Shown piece by piece: positions 41,672 to 51,420 of a stretch of 64,000 nt of DNA. The notes below the pieces were generated by a model, which made no database searches, had not been told where the DNA came from, and saw only the letters and a program-made list of their open reading frames with translations. The number at the start of each line of letters is the position of its first letter. Within the stretch, counting starts at the first letter, position 1. The DNA lies in NCBI GenBank assembly GCA_030674155.1, contig CM060320.1, positions 18,327,369 to 18,391,368 on the forward strand, in the 5' to 3' direction. This DNA is from Stramonita haemastoma. Lineage: Eukaryota; Mollusca; Gastropoda; Neogastropoda; Muricidae. A program made the position numbers and the translations under genes.

Positions 41672-41700
41672 ACACACACACACACACACACAGAAGGACA
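41205..41700. repeat. (CA)n, (CATA)n and (GCAC)n cluster
   Basis: CA units (41211-41268) lead to about ten CATA units (41276-41318). After 140 bp of unique DNA, a C run and CT units pass into CA arrays with GCAC-GCAC blocks (41565-41605) up to 41693. Confidence 0.96.
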
Positions 41701-42048
41701 GCAAACAATTGTCAGGTGACAACAGGTGCATCTTTCTCAGACTCCCAAACAAAAAGTATGTCACTTTTTAACACTCGTCGTTCTGAAGACATGGTCACCA
41801 ATCATTATGGTAAATTATTTTGTAAGTGTGTACTACATTTAATTTACAATAATAACAAATACTTATAGATACATCTTCAGTCAACTCTCGGGTGCAGTTT
41901 TGGAAATATGTCATAAAGAATATGTTTAAGAAGTATCAACCAAAAAGCAATATCTCTATTAACACGTGGCTTCAGCACTTTAAGACTTTTCTGGAAAGAG
42001 ATACTTTACATAAATCAACGTGTAACGACAAAGTTGATGATCCTTTTC

Positions 42049-42051
42049 ACA

Positions 42052-42144
<93 letters not shown>

Positions 42145-42145
42145 T
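42049..42145. repeat. (CA)n microsatellite
   Basis: About 45 CA units with one ACAACA interruption, 310 bp upstream of the exon at 42457. Confidence 0.97.
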
Positions 42146-42264
42146 GTTGTGTCATTGTTTTGCTAGGAATTTTCTGCTTTGATTTTTGTTGGTTTTTTGT
42201 GTTGCTGTATTTTGTTTTTTGCAGTTGTTTTAATTTTCTTTTTTTTTTCTTTTTTTAAATTTCT

Positions 42265-42375
42265 TTAGATAGATGGCTTGATGGAAAAAAGCAAATCGAT
42301 GCTTACTCAATGTACCATCTGGAAATAAAAATTTGATTGATTGATTGATTGATTGACACCCACACACACACACAC

Positions 42376-42406
<31 letters not shown>

Positions 42407-42412
42407 CAACAC
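42265..42412 (+). mobile_element. Retroelement 3' end with TTGAT/TTGAC tail joined to (CA)n
   Basis: The order GATGGCTTGATG, A run, AAGCA..TGCTT hairpin, CTCAATGTACCATCTGG and AAATAAAA is followed by four TTGA units and then (CA)n. It is nearly the same as the terminus at 11470-11558. It ends about 45 bp before the splice acceptor, so a recent insertion has come close to disturbing it. Confidence 0.65.
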
Positions 42413-42456
42413 AGAACAATCTCCATTGCTTTATGTCTCCGCTGTGTGTGTTACAG

Positions 42457-42619
42457 AGACAGCAAGATTTCCCAGTTGCTGAGGGACTCTCTGGGCAACG
42501 TGACGTGTCGCACGTGCATGCTGGCGCACGTGTCATCTGCCGTGCCGCACTACAATGAGACCCTGCAGGTGATTCAGCTGGCTGCCCGCATCCACAGAAT
42601 GAAGAGACGCCGCACCAAG
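42457..42619 (+). CDS. KIF26: KIF26-like kinesin, end of motor domain
   Basis: One base completes the Arg codon split with the exon at 11769-11913; then 54 full codons follow. The reading begins DSKISQLLRDSLGN and continues VTCRTCMLAHVSSAVPHYNE and TLQVIQLAARIHRMKRRRTK. This is the final helix region of a kinesin motor, corresponding to DSKLTxLLxDSLGGN in active kinesins; one Gly of that motif is missing, as in KIF26 proteins. The basic KRRR end leads into the tail. The acceptor GTGTGTGTTACAG and the donor AAG|GTCAGC are good, and the exon ends in phase 0, which fits the next exon. Confidence 0.95.
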
Positions 42620-43337
42620 GTCAGCCACCCCCACCTTCACCCCCCCCCCCCACCACACACACACACACACCCCATCATACCTGTACTGATTGACTTACTG
42701 ACTTCAATGGCTTTTCCTATTTCTGATCTTTCCTGTAACCATGAGGGTTTTTTTATGTGTCTGCATACTTCATGTGAGACTTGGTTATAAATATAAAATG
42801 TGCAGATACCTATATATACATAGAATACAGTGATGCAGGGGTCTGTTTGTATGTGTGAAAGAGAGAGTGTATGGAATATGCAGATACCTATATATATAAC
42901 ATATAATACAGTGATGCATGGTCTGCTTGTGTGTGTGAAAGAGACAGTGTATGAAATGTGCAGATACCTAAATATATAACATATAATACAGTGAGCATGG
43001 TCTGCTTGTGTGTGTGAAAGAGACAGTGTATGAAATGTGCAGATACCTAAATATATAACATATAATACAGTGATGCATGGTCTGCTTGTGTGTGTGAAAG
43101 AGACAGTGTATGAAATGTGCAGATACCTATATATATATATAACATATAATACAGTGATGCATGGTCTGCTTGTGTGTGTGAAAGAGTGTATGAAATGTGC
43201 AGATACCTATATACATATAATACAGTGATGCAGGGGTCTGCTTGTATGTGTGAAAGAGAGAGTGTATGAAATGTGCAGATACCTATATACATATAATACA
43301 GTGATGCAGGGGTCTGCTTGTATGTGTGAAAGAGAGA

Positions 43338-43377
<40 letters not shown>

Positions 43378-43496
43378 TCTGCTGTCTGTCTGTAAGTGCA
43401 TATGTGCACAGATACATATGTCATTATGTGAATGCGCCAAAGTCAGGTGGTTGGAAGACCAACATCGTGTTGACATAAAGCGACCTCTGTTGGCAG
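42620..43496 (+). other. KIF26-like intron with a minisatellite
   Basis: The 877-bp intron starts GTCAGC and ends TTGGCAG. Most of it is the tandem array at 42795-43338 followed by (CTGT)n at 43339-43392. No coding exon is visible. Confidence 0.9.
42795..43392 (+). repeat. 76-81 bp minisatellite (7 units) plus (CTGT)n
   Basis: Each unit contains TGCAGATACCTA, a TA-rich patch, AATACAGTGATGCA, GGTCTGCTTGTGTGTGTGAA and AGAG(A/C)AGTGTATGA. The phrase TGCAGATACC starts near 42803, 42880, 42958, 43039, 43118, 43198 and 43277. The outer units share GGGGTCTG..TATGTG, while the inner ones share TGGTCTG..TGTGTG, a pattern expected from unequal exchange. The array is intronic, about 160 bp from the large tail exon. 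Confidence 0.93.
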
Positions 43497-46199
43497 TTTT
43501 CGAGCACGAGCTCGGAGGACAGCTCCACAGACGAGAGCGTCAAGTTCCGCCGCCCATACCGAGGTCTGCGGATGGGGACACTGAGGGAGGACGTGCTGTA
43601 CTCCTCCTCCCACTCTGACCCCGACTACACCTCCAGCAGCGAGCAGTCCTGCGACACCGTCATCTACATGGGCGCCAACGGCCAGTCCCTCAGTGACCGG
43701 GAGCTGACGGACAATGAAGGCCCTCCTCGCCACGTCCCCAGGACCAACCCCAGGCTTCCGCGCCGCCCCAGCGGCTCTCGCTCCTCCGGGGACGACTCCG
43801 ACAGTGGCCGGAGCAGAGCCTCGGAGGGCAGGTACACGCCCCGTCCGGCGATGGGTGTCAGGGCGGGGACTCCCGTGCAGGGAGGCTCTCCGGCAGCTGT
43901 GGCGCGCGTGCAAGCCCGTGCCGCACGTCATGTCGGCCCCAGGGTCCCCCAATCCGGGCCATGTGAAAATCGCGCAACGAGTGACGACGCACGGCAAGGG
44001 CGCCACCCCCAAAGTGTGTACGGGTAACGAAGGGGGCAGTCACTGGCCGGAGAAGGTGACTAAGCACAGAGCCAAGGCTCTGGACAAGACCAGCGAACAG
44101 TGGGTGGACGGGCCAGGGCCGCCATCTACCCGGACAGCAAGAAGGCGGGGGAACAGTGGGTGGATGGACCCCAGCTTTCTTGGTGCAGAACGAACAGCAG
44201 GCGCCGGTCACGCCTCACTCGCCCTCGCACCGCAGCGACACAGCCCGCAGGCTGAAGAACCGCAAGGTGGAGGCGGAGGAGCAGTGGGTGGACGGCCCCG
44301 GGAGATGATGGCATGCAGCGTGGCCAGCACGGGGGGCACGGGCACCACCACCCCCCTGCACACCAGCAGCAAAGTGGAGCCCTGCAGCCGGGCCGTGGTG
44401 GGGCAGCCCAGCCAGGCCCCCAAGCTGTCGGTGGCGGTGAACGAGAAGGCGCTGAAGCAAGCCCTCATCAAGCACCTGGAGAAGGAGCGGCCCGACAGCA
44501 CCATCTCCGTGGAAAGCAACATGTCCACTGCTGTGGAGGCCGCGGACTCTCGTCCCCAGAGCATGGTGAGTAGCGGGGAGGGGGCCAAGGTGATGGAGGC
44601 CTCGGCCTCCCGGCGTGCGGACCCTGCAGCCAGCAGTGAGCTGGACAGGCGGCAGGCCGGGGACGGCGTCAGTGTGGTGGACGTGCAGCAGCAGCAGCAG
44701 CAGCACGAGGACTCTGCCCGTGTTGGGGATTCCGCCACGGCCTCGCCACACAGAAAGCACCACAAAGACCATCTGAGCAAAAAGCTGCACACCTCTCTCA
44801 CCTCGCCCAAACACTCTCCAAAGGCCTCCCCGGCCAGTCCGCGCAAGGGGGGTGTGGAGAACAAGGCCACTGCGCGGTTACAGAAGGCAGACTTGCCCGG
44901 CTCGGCCAGCCCTACTCACCGCGTGGCACAGTGGATTAAGTCCGTGTCCAAAACAGACGCTCCCGCCAGCAGTGCCGACACGGTGCCAGTGACCTCAGAG
45001 GCCTCGGCCAGTGCTGACGTCACCATGGCCGACGCCGAAACCAACACGGAACACGATTCAGACTTTGAGCGCATGGCCGACTGCGAAGGCTCGCCTCCCC
45101 CTGCGGAGGGTGGCGGGGGCGACACGTGCAATACTGGGGCGGACGCCAGTCTGGACAGCAGCATGGACACCACCAGCAGGGACAGTGAGCCCAGGCCCGA
45201 CTCCCTGTACGAACTGACAGTGGAGGAGCAGCTGGAGAACCTGGCGTCCCGCAAAGACAGCAACCTCCTGGCCAAGGACGTGGACGACGAGACGTTCAGC
45301 TCGCTCAGTGCCCGCGAGGCGGAGGACACGGACCGGGAGGACTCTGCACTGGTGCAGCACAGCAAGGTGCTGACGGAGGGGCGGCAGAGCGCCAAGCTGG
45401 CCCGCCACCTGGCCGCTCAGGAGGGGTCCTCGGCACTCCCCGGCCAGGACTCGGCTGCCTTCCTGCCCGAACTGTCCAAACCGCTGCTGTCCCGGAAACC
45501 CGACGGTGCCTCCAACCCTCACCTCAACCGCGAGTTCTCCGAGGAGGACGTGGCGGAGCAGTGTGTGTCTGCCCATTTCGCCACCGTGCACCAGGACTCG
45601 GAGGTGTACGCCACCACTCAGGCCCTGTACCACAAAGACGGCCTGGGGTCCGAGACCCCTTCCCCCAACCTGTCTGCCAAAGGCAGCAAACTGACTATCC
45701 GCTCCAAACCGCCACTGCCTCAGAAAGCCCCCGCGTCTTCCTCGCCCAAAGCCAGCGGGCTGCCCAAACCCGTCAGCGTGTCGTCGTCGTCGTGTTCTTC
45801 CTCGGGTCCATCCGCCGGCTCCTCCGCCACCTCCACGCCCAAGTCCATCTCCAGCAAGGACTCCCCCCTCCTGGCCAAGCAGACCTCCCCCAAAGGCTCG
45901 GCCTTGCCGTGCTTTCCAACGGCCACGGGGCGCGGAAGGAGGAGAAGAAGAACGGCAACAAGGGCAACAACGGCTGCAAGGAAAAGACCTCCACCTCCTC
46001 CTCCAGCGCCACCTCCACCCCCTCCCCCCTGACGGGCAAGAACGGCGGGGGTGTGAAGAACGGCAGCAGCAGCAACGGCAGCAGCAGCAAGGCAGGGAAC
46101 GGCAGTAAACTGCCCCTCTTTGGCAGCAAGTCCCCCTCCCAGTCCCCCACATTGCTCCCTGCCAAGGACAGCAAGCTGCGAAAAAAGGACAATGGCAAG
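43497..46199 (+). CDS. KIF26: KIF26-like kinesin, large tail exon (with apparent frame discrepancies)
   Basis: The exon encodes the long, mostly disordered Ser/Pro-rich tail that carries the partner-binding regions of KIF26 proteins. It starts in phase 0 after TTGGCAG. RGLRMGTLREDVLY, SDPDYTSSSEQSCDTVIY and SDRELTDNEGPP are family signatures. Downstream, the motif EQWVDGP occurs at about 44095, 44151 and 44279, each in a different raw frame. The protein continues in one frame from about 44300 to 45900, including NEKALKQALIKHLEKERPDS, a six-Gln run and SLYELTVEEQLENLASRKDS, then shifts once more to end LRKKDNGK before GTGAGA. The C runs at 44113, 44169, 44296 and 45902 each appear one base short, and a further change lies between about 43850 and 43960. 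The exon is GC-rich with G/C-ending codons, unlike its surroundings. Long minus-strand ORFs here are shadows. Confidence 0.92.
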
Positions 46200-46999
46200 G
46201 TGAGACTGACTGCTTTGGTTAGTGTTGAGAGAGAGAGAGGAGAGGTGTGTTTGTGTGTTGTGTTCTGTGTGTTTGTGTATGTGTGTGTGTGTGTGTGTAG
46301 TGTGTTTGTGTGTATGTGTGTGTGTGTTTGTGTGTGTGTGTGCAGTTGTTCAAGCGCATTGGGTGTGCAAGCGCACAAAAGAAAAAATCTTGAACATGAT
46401 GTTTGCCTGTTAATACATTTTATGTAAGAACCATAAAGTGATGTGTGTTTTTTTTGGTTTAATTAACGTCCTTCATGTGATTGCGAGAATTATGGTTTAT
46501 CACTTGTGTAACATTGTTTTGTGTGGAACTTTTTTTTCGTTTGTTTGTTTTCGAAAGTGAAAGCCCTTTTTGTCAAAGTAAGGCTGTTTTTGGTTGTATT
46601 ATTTGTCAAAACTATCTCAATACTGGGTGTTGGATAGTGATAGGAGGCTTTCGTGAGTTGAACATTGTATTACAATACTTTAAATAATCTGTTCAAATAC
46701 TGCTGCATCTCCATGTATGCATTGTAGAAAACTGTTTTATGTTCCAGCTCCAGTACTCCTAGCGTAAGGAATCTAAGCATGGCAGTTGTTAAAACCTTAC
46801 AGGCTCGAAAGAGAGCCATTTTTTTTTCTTTTTTTTCAGTTTAGCTGTGTTAAAATTTATCGTTTTCTGTCCAAAAAAAACTCACTTGTATATGCAGTTT
46901 CCATAGCATTTTTTGTCAAAACTGTTTCATTCATACGTTATGTATATGTGTGTGTGTTTGTGTGGTGTGTGCTGCTGTTGGTTGTTGTGTGTGGCGCAG
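46200..46999 (+). other. KIF26-like intron
   Basis: It starts GTGAGA and ends in a TG-rich acceptor region (GTGTGTGGCGCAG). A (GT)n block lies at 46225-46345. The rest is AT-rich unique DNA. Confidence 0.85.
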
Positions 47000-47189
47000 G
47001 TGCGCCGCAGCCATCAACGGCAAGTACATAGAGCTGAGCCATCACCAGCACAAACCGCGCAGCGGCAACAACGACTCGGACAGCGGCAACGACAGCGGCA
47101 TCGTGGCGCACGAGAAGAAGCTGCTGTCTCCCTATGCCACCGTCACCAAGCCCCGCACCCCCTAGCCACTCCAGCTCCGGCCACGGCAG
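47000..47189 (+). CDS. KIF26: KIF26-like kinesin, C-terminal exon with SPYATVTKPR
   Basis: The readable frame gives AINGKYIELSHHQHK, then NNDSDSGNDSGIVAHEKK and LLSPYATVTKPRTP. It then meets TAG at 47163 unless the C5 run at 47158-47162 is one base too long (or two short). With that adjustment it continues SHSSSGHG and joins the next exon as SGHGSDNSS. Vertebrate KIF26 tails have the same order, SPYSKVT..PRRP..SSGHGSDNSS, so the adjusted reading is the real one. The start is less sure: with acceptor GCGCAG (46999) the phase is off by one from the preceding exon, so another indel or the acceptor at 47010 must be considered. The donor is CAG|GTAGGC. Confidence 0.82.
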
Positions 47190-47943
47190 GTAGGCTCCCT
47201 CAACACACTGTCCTACACACACACACACACACCACACACACACACACGCACACACACACACACCACACACCACCACACACACACACCACAGGGCAGAACA
47301 TGCGCACACATACACACACACTCACTGAGTAGCACACGTACGCACGTTCGCCCACACCATGCACGACACGCACGCACCATACACATGTGTGCGTATACAT
47401 TGTATACACACGTCATGCACACACACACACAAGCGTGCGTACGTGTAAACTCAAGACTGTCTGACTGACTGACTGATTGAGTGTTTGGTCGTTTGTTTGA
47501 CCGACTGACTATATGTTATGAATGTGTGTGTGTGTGTTGTGTGTATGTGTGTGTGTGCATGCACGCGCACGCGAGTCCTAACAGTGTTTGGGTCTTATTT
47601 TTTATTGCGTAAATTTTATTCGTTATGGATTTTCGTAATAAAGAATATTATTGATCAAGATGCTTTGCTCCCAGACAGATGGCTTGGTGAAAAAGAGTTC
47701 TAGGCCTGTCCATTCGCTGATGTTGTCCTCCCATCTCTTCTTTGGTCTGCCTCTTTTTCTTCCTCCTTGGACAGTGCCTTGCAGTATTGTTTTTACTAGT
47801 CCTATTGATCTTGTGATATGCCCAATGTCAACGTACCATCTGGAAATAAAAAATGTGACTTGACTGAACTGGAGTACCTGACGTGGTATGTATGCATGTG
47901 TGTGTGTGTGTGCGTGTGTGTGTGTGTGCGCGTGTGTGTTCAG
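47190..47943 (+). other. KIF26-like intron
   Basis: It begins with GTAGGC and (CA)n-rich DNA (47215-47300), holds a retroelement composite at 47675-47870, and ends in a (TG)n tract of about 50 bases that runs straight into TTCAG. Confidence 0.88.
47675..47870. mobile_element. Composite: LINE coding fragment (minus) inside a retroelement 3' end (plus)
   Basis: On the + strand the outer parts read GATGGCTTGGTGAAAAAG and, later, GTACCATCTGGAAATAAAA with a TGACTTGACTG tail, matching the termini at 11470 and 42265. Between them (about 47698-47825), the minus strand encodes TILQGTVQGGRKRGRPKKRW and EDNISEWTGLEL, a well-known C-terminal segment of invertebrate non-LTR retrotransposon polyproteins. 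So one fragment lies inside the other in the opposite orientation. Both are inert fragments. Confidence 0.7.
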
Positions 47944-48137
47944 CGACAACAGCAGCACCATCAGCACTGAGGTGCACTCGCAGCCCAGCAGCAAAGGAGA
48001 CAAGGTGCACGGCGGCACGAGCAGTGGCTACGAGAGCATGCTGAGGGAGAGCGAGGGCACTGCCTCCTCCTCTTCCGACCACGAGGACTCCGGCAGTGAC
48101 CAGTCGGGAGAGAAGAAGAAAGGATCCAAGAGGAAAG
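47944..48137 (+). CDS. KIF26: KIF26-like kinesin, exon with SSGYESMLRESEG
   Basis: The first base completes the Ser codon of SGHGS; then the frame gives DNSSTISTEVHSQPSSKGDK, GGTSSGYESMLRESEG and SSSSDHEDSGSDQSGEKKK. SSGHGSDNSS followed by SSGYESM(I/L)R(D/E)SE is a highly conserved KIF26 tail signature, probably a phospho-regulated acidic/Ser segment. The donor is AAAG|GTGGGT, leaving one base of a Gly codon. No frame problem is seen in this exon. The acceptor lacks a polypyrimidine tract and is preceded by (TG)n. Confidence 0.93.
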
Positions 48138-48388
48138 GTGGGTGGGTAGTGTTAGGGTAGAGTGGGTCCGTTTTTTTTAAATTAAGGGTGTGGGAGTGTG
48201 CGTGTTTGTGTGTGGGTGAGGGGTAGGAGTGTGCGTGTGTGTGTGTCTGCGTGTGTGTGTGGGGGCGTGTGTGTGTTTGGGCGTGTGTTTGCGTGTGCGT
48301 GTGTGTGTGTGCGCGCGCTTTCAATAAGATTGTACAAAGGGCCAGGGCGGTATGCGTGTGCGTGCATGTGTTGTGTGTGTATGGTGTG

Positions 48389-48419
<31 letters not shown>

Positions 48420-48731
48420 TGTGTGTGTGTGTGAATGAGTGAGTGAGTGAGTGAGTGAGTGAGTGAGTGAGTGAGTGAGTGGACAGAAAAAGATGTGAAA
48501 CTAGCAAGGATGGTTTGGAAAGAAGATGAGTGTGTGTAATTGCTTACACATATCAAACATGTCTTTTGGGGAATTCCTTGAAGAATAAACTTTGACCCAA
48601 ACACAAAAAAATGCCCTCTTTGTATATATCGTCCAGCTTTACATTCACTCAGTGTTCACACACGCCAAGGCAAAAACGCTGTAATGGCCAAAGATGAGTT
48701 CACGTGGCCTGTGTACTGTGTGTGTGTGCAG
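48138..48731 (+). other. KIF26-like intron, (GT)n-rich
   Basis: GTGTGT/GCGTGT repeats fill 48187-48432, followed by about 11 GTGA units (48434-48480). The acceptor is ACTGTGTGTGTGTGCAG. Confidence 0.9.
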
Positions 48732-48922
48732 GCACGAAGAGAAGCCGCTCAGCCCCTGCTCGGTCCTCCGAGTCCCCCTCCAGTAACGGAGGGTCTCAGG
48801 GCTCCAGGGCCTGGGCAGAGTCCCGCCACCCCTCCAAGTCCAAGGAGGAGCCCCTGGAGCTGAAGAAGTATGACGTGGACGACGTGGAACGACTTCAGCG
48901 CCGCCGCCAGGACGAAACCGAG
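48732..48922 (+). CDS. KIF26: KIF26-like kinesin, exon with DVDDVERLQRRR
   Basis: Two bases complete a Gly codon; then TKRSRSAPARSSESPSSNGG, a Ser-rich linker, and EPLELKKYDVDDVERLQRRR, ending QDETE at GAG|GTAGGT. The (Y)(D/E)(V/I)DDVERLQRRR block is one of the best conserved segments of KIF26 C-termini, where it precedes a coiled coil of about 100 residues. The exon is in frame throughout and ends in phase 0. Confidence 0.95.
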
Positions 48923-49096
48923 GTAGGTCAAGGTTACTTCCCTCCCGCCTTGTGCCAGGACGGTTTACCGCCTTGATAAGTAGCGCGCTGTTCCTGACCA
49001 TTACTGTTCGAATTTCCAGGATAGGGCCTGTGTTATGTATCAAGTGCTACAATAAGAATAAATGATATACGGAATTATATAGCGCTAGATCTTATC

Positions 49097-49131
<35 letters not shown>

Positions 49132-49655
49132 ATTAATAAATAATATATAAATAAAGCGCTGGATTCAACCCACAAACACACAAGCAATAAACAACAACCT
49201 ATAGTTTTAGCAAATTTGAATGTACACACACACGCACACACGCAGGTCAGTTAACTTTTTAAGTGTTAGCACAAGGAATGTCTTATCTGTAGTATATGAT
49301 CATGATCTTTACGGACTTGTCATTCTCTAATGCAGCCAAATGACATGATGGCCAAACGCTCTTCAGATGATAAAGACTTTTAGTATGCTTTGTAAATAAT
49401 TTGTCAAACCTAAAAGTGTGAATCACGAGCATCAAAATAGTGCCTGTCGGGCTTTAACAGAGTTTAGTAGATAATGACGGATAACCGGCTGACGAGCTTC
49501 TGATAAGGATTGACAGCTGTCCGTGGATAATGAGTTAACACACATCTGAAGACTTCAGCATCTTGGCCCATTGATGGTCTAGTAGTTCACTTTTGGGCAG
49601 TGTAAACTGTAGGCTTGTCTTGTTGGAGTTCAGAATGGTGTTGGTTTGTTTGCAG
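48923..49655 (+). other. Last KIF26-like intron with a LINE 3' remnant
   Basis: It starts GTAGGT and ends GTTTGTTTGCAG, the only KIF26 acceptor here with a T-rich tract. It contains a LINE 3' remnant at 49045-49245 with a 29-base A run (about 49101-49129). The remainder is AT-rich unique DNA. Confidence 0.88.
49045..49245 (-). mobile_element. CR1/L2-like LINE 3' terminus, noncoding remnant
   Basis: ATATAGCGCTAGATCTTATC, TTGTAAAAA, AAAGCGCTGGATTCAACCCA, CAATAAACAACAAC and AGCAAATTTGAATGTACAC line up in order with 30465-30580 and with 62978-63080. Only about 200 bp of the 3' UTR remains, and the A run inside it has expanded. Confidence 0.75.
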
Positions 49656-49769
49656 TGCCGGAATGGTGACCGCAGCAAGGAGAGGGGCAAAGAGGCTCAC
49701 TGCAAACAGCCCTTGCTGGAAGAAGGGAGCAAACCGGAGATCATGACGCCAAGGATCGCATCTCATTAG
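49656..49769 (+). CDS. KIF26: KIF26-like kinesin, terminal coding exon (short C-terminus)
   Basis: It starts in phase 0 after TTTGCAG and gives CRNGDRSKERGKEAHC, KQPLLEEGSKPEIM and TPRIASH, then TAG at 49767-49769. The other two frames close sooner or are not entered by the splice. Vertebrate KIF26 continues at this point with a conserved coiled coil (FNAKLKILEHRQQRI and onward). Nothing like it is found here or in the next 7 kb. Either this is an alternative last exon of a short isoform, or the coiled coil has been lost in this lineage. Confidence 0.75.
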   Translation, partial: CRNGDRSKERGKEAHCKQPLLEEGSKPEIMTPRIASH

Positions 49770-51420
49770 AGGAACGTGGGTGGGGGTGCAAATTCCTCAT
49801 GTGTTTCTGTAAATCTGGCTCGTCCAGAGCAGCGGATGTCTGACAGAAGTTGCCATCTCAGATGGACATGAAAATGCTGATATTTGCTGTGAAGTTTTTT
49901 CAGAAACCAATGCCTTCAGAAGAGCTCAGGATATTCTTCAAAAGTATGACTATATGATTAACCAACTTCGTGTTAGTTATATCAAGTTTAATGTGTGCAT
50001 GAAGACTTGAGTTACAGGCACAACTTGATGTGAGATCTCTGATCCTTAAGCCTGATGACTGATTTCTTTTGAAAGTTTATTTCGACGGCATGAGAGTATG
50101 TTCCAGTCTGACACAGCCAGATTGGGTGCAATGTACTTCTGACGCCTAACGTGATGTGAACAGTCCATTTTCAATGTAATGGACATGCTCAGCTGAGCAG
50201 ATTATACTTGCCAAAGCTGGATCTACACCCTTCTCACTGGATCTGGCTTTATGGAAGCAATTTGAAGGCGACACTTGAAAACAAAATGCGAACTTTTCAT
50301 CAGAGAAAACCACAGTTATTTCGCCACCGATTTCGACAATAGTTTTCAGTGGTACAGAGAGGCAGCTACCTCATATCACATCATTTTGTTTCGATGTTCC
50401 TACCATTAATTTTTGTAACCTGCTAGACAAGGGGTTCTCTTGCGCTGATTGAGGTTCATCGCTAATGATCCACCATTACAAATTCATACCAATGATGAAT
50501 TGCTTCTTGTTTTGAGGGATGAAAGCGGTTAGTACTGTGACATGATTATTGGTGTGGAAGGTCAGCTTGGTCTCCACTTTCGTCTGTAATCATGCCATTA
50601 CTATGATAGTTGAATGCTTTAATGCTTCCCATTTGTTCAGAGCCAAAGACAACTTTGCCTTTCCTTACTGAAAAAAACGAATGTTCGTTGGGCTGTAGCA
50701 ACTGCTGTGCTCAGTTCAGCTGCTACTTCGAAAATTCATAATGGGAAAAATAGTTGCCCGGGTATCATTTTGTACAAACAGTAATAAGATTAAGGTATGC
50801 ATTCATGTCAAAATTTACCTTGATCGTTATTCTGTTGCACATAAAATGTGCAGATCATTATAAAAGATATGATGTATGCAAGATATTCTTGTGTGAATCA
50901 GCATAGTTCATGATACCCTGTGCAAACGCTAAACTGCTGGTGATGACATACTGTAAACTGTTGCAGATGCAATTAAGTTTCGACGTGTATAAATTTTCGG
51001 AACCTCTTGTTTGATTAATGTTCATGTATGTAAATGGTGTAGCAACGCAATGTGTTTGTACATTTAGTAAGATTATATTTTATCTACGCTTTTCTATATA
51101 TATATTTAGCCATCTGCTGTTAAAATTTTGAACAGTTGGATGTTGTCAAATATGCCTGTTTTGTATTTTTTTGTTCATAAATTATCATGTGAATTGAAAT
51201 ATGATGTGATCTTAAAAGTCCTCAGTGACCTACCTGTCTATAGGCTTAGTGATCTGTGTTGCATATATTTGTGTAGACGATGTTCAAAATGTCATAGACA
51301 GGTGGATGTGGCCAAGGAACAATGGCAGTTCTGTCATCGCGGCAAGCAAGGTGTTGGTACCTAGTAATTTTAGCCTGTAAGTTGGGATATTATCAATAAA
51401 TAAGATGGAAAACAATTTTT
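49770..51420 (+). other. Probable 3' UTR of the KIF26-like gene
   Basis: About 1.65 kb of AT-rich, repeat-free sequence follows the stop, without splice-like exons. AATAAA at 51395-51400 is followed by a T-rich stretch suitable for cleavage. A second AATAAA lies at 51583. The absence of microsatellites over more than 1.6 kb, in a window where they occur almost every kb, fits a transcribed UTR under constraint. Confidence 0.6.
51395..51400 (+). terminator. Polyadenylation signal AATAAA (candidate)
   Basis: The canonical hexamer lies 1.6 kb after the stop codon with AACAATTTTTATTTAT downstream. AATAAA at 51583-51588 is an alternative. Confidence 0.5.

Noticed and set aside
42795..43338. CRISPR-like array
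   Set aside because: Units are directly adjacent near-identical tandem copies with no variable spacers, in an intron of an animal gene.
45058..46152. Long minus-strand ORF (364 codons) opposite the KIF26 tail
   Set aside because: It is a shadow of GC-rich, Ser/Pro-coding sequence on the + strand; it encodes low-complexity Arg/Gly/Cys with no domain, and the + strand carries family signatures.
43497..46199. KIF26 exon as a processed or decaying pseudogene
   Set aside because: Introns are present with good splice sites, discrepancies are confined to C runs, and neighbouring exons are intact, so base-calling error is simpler.
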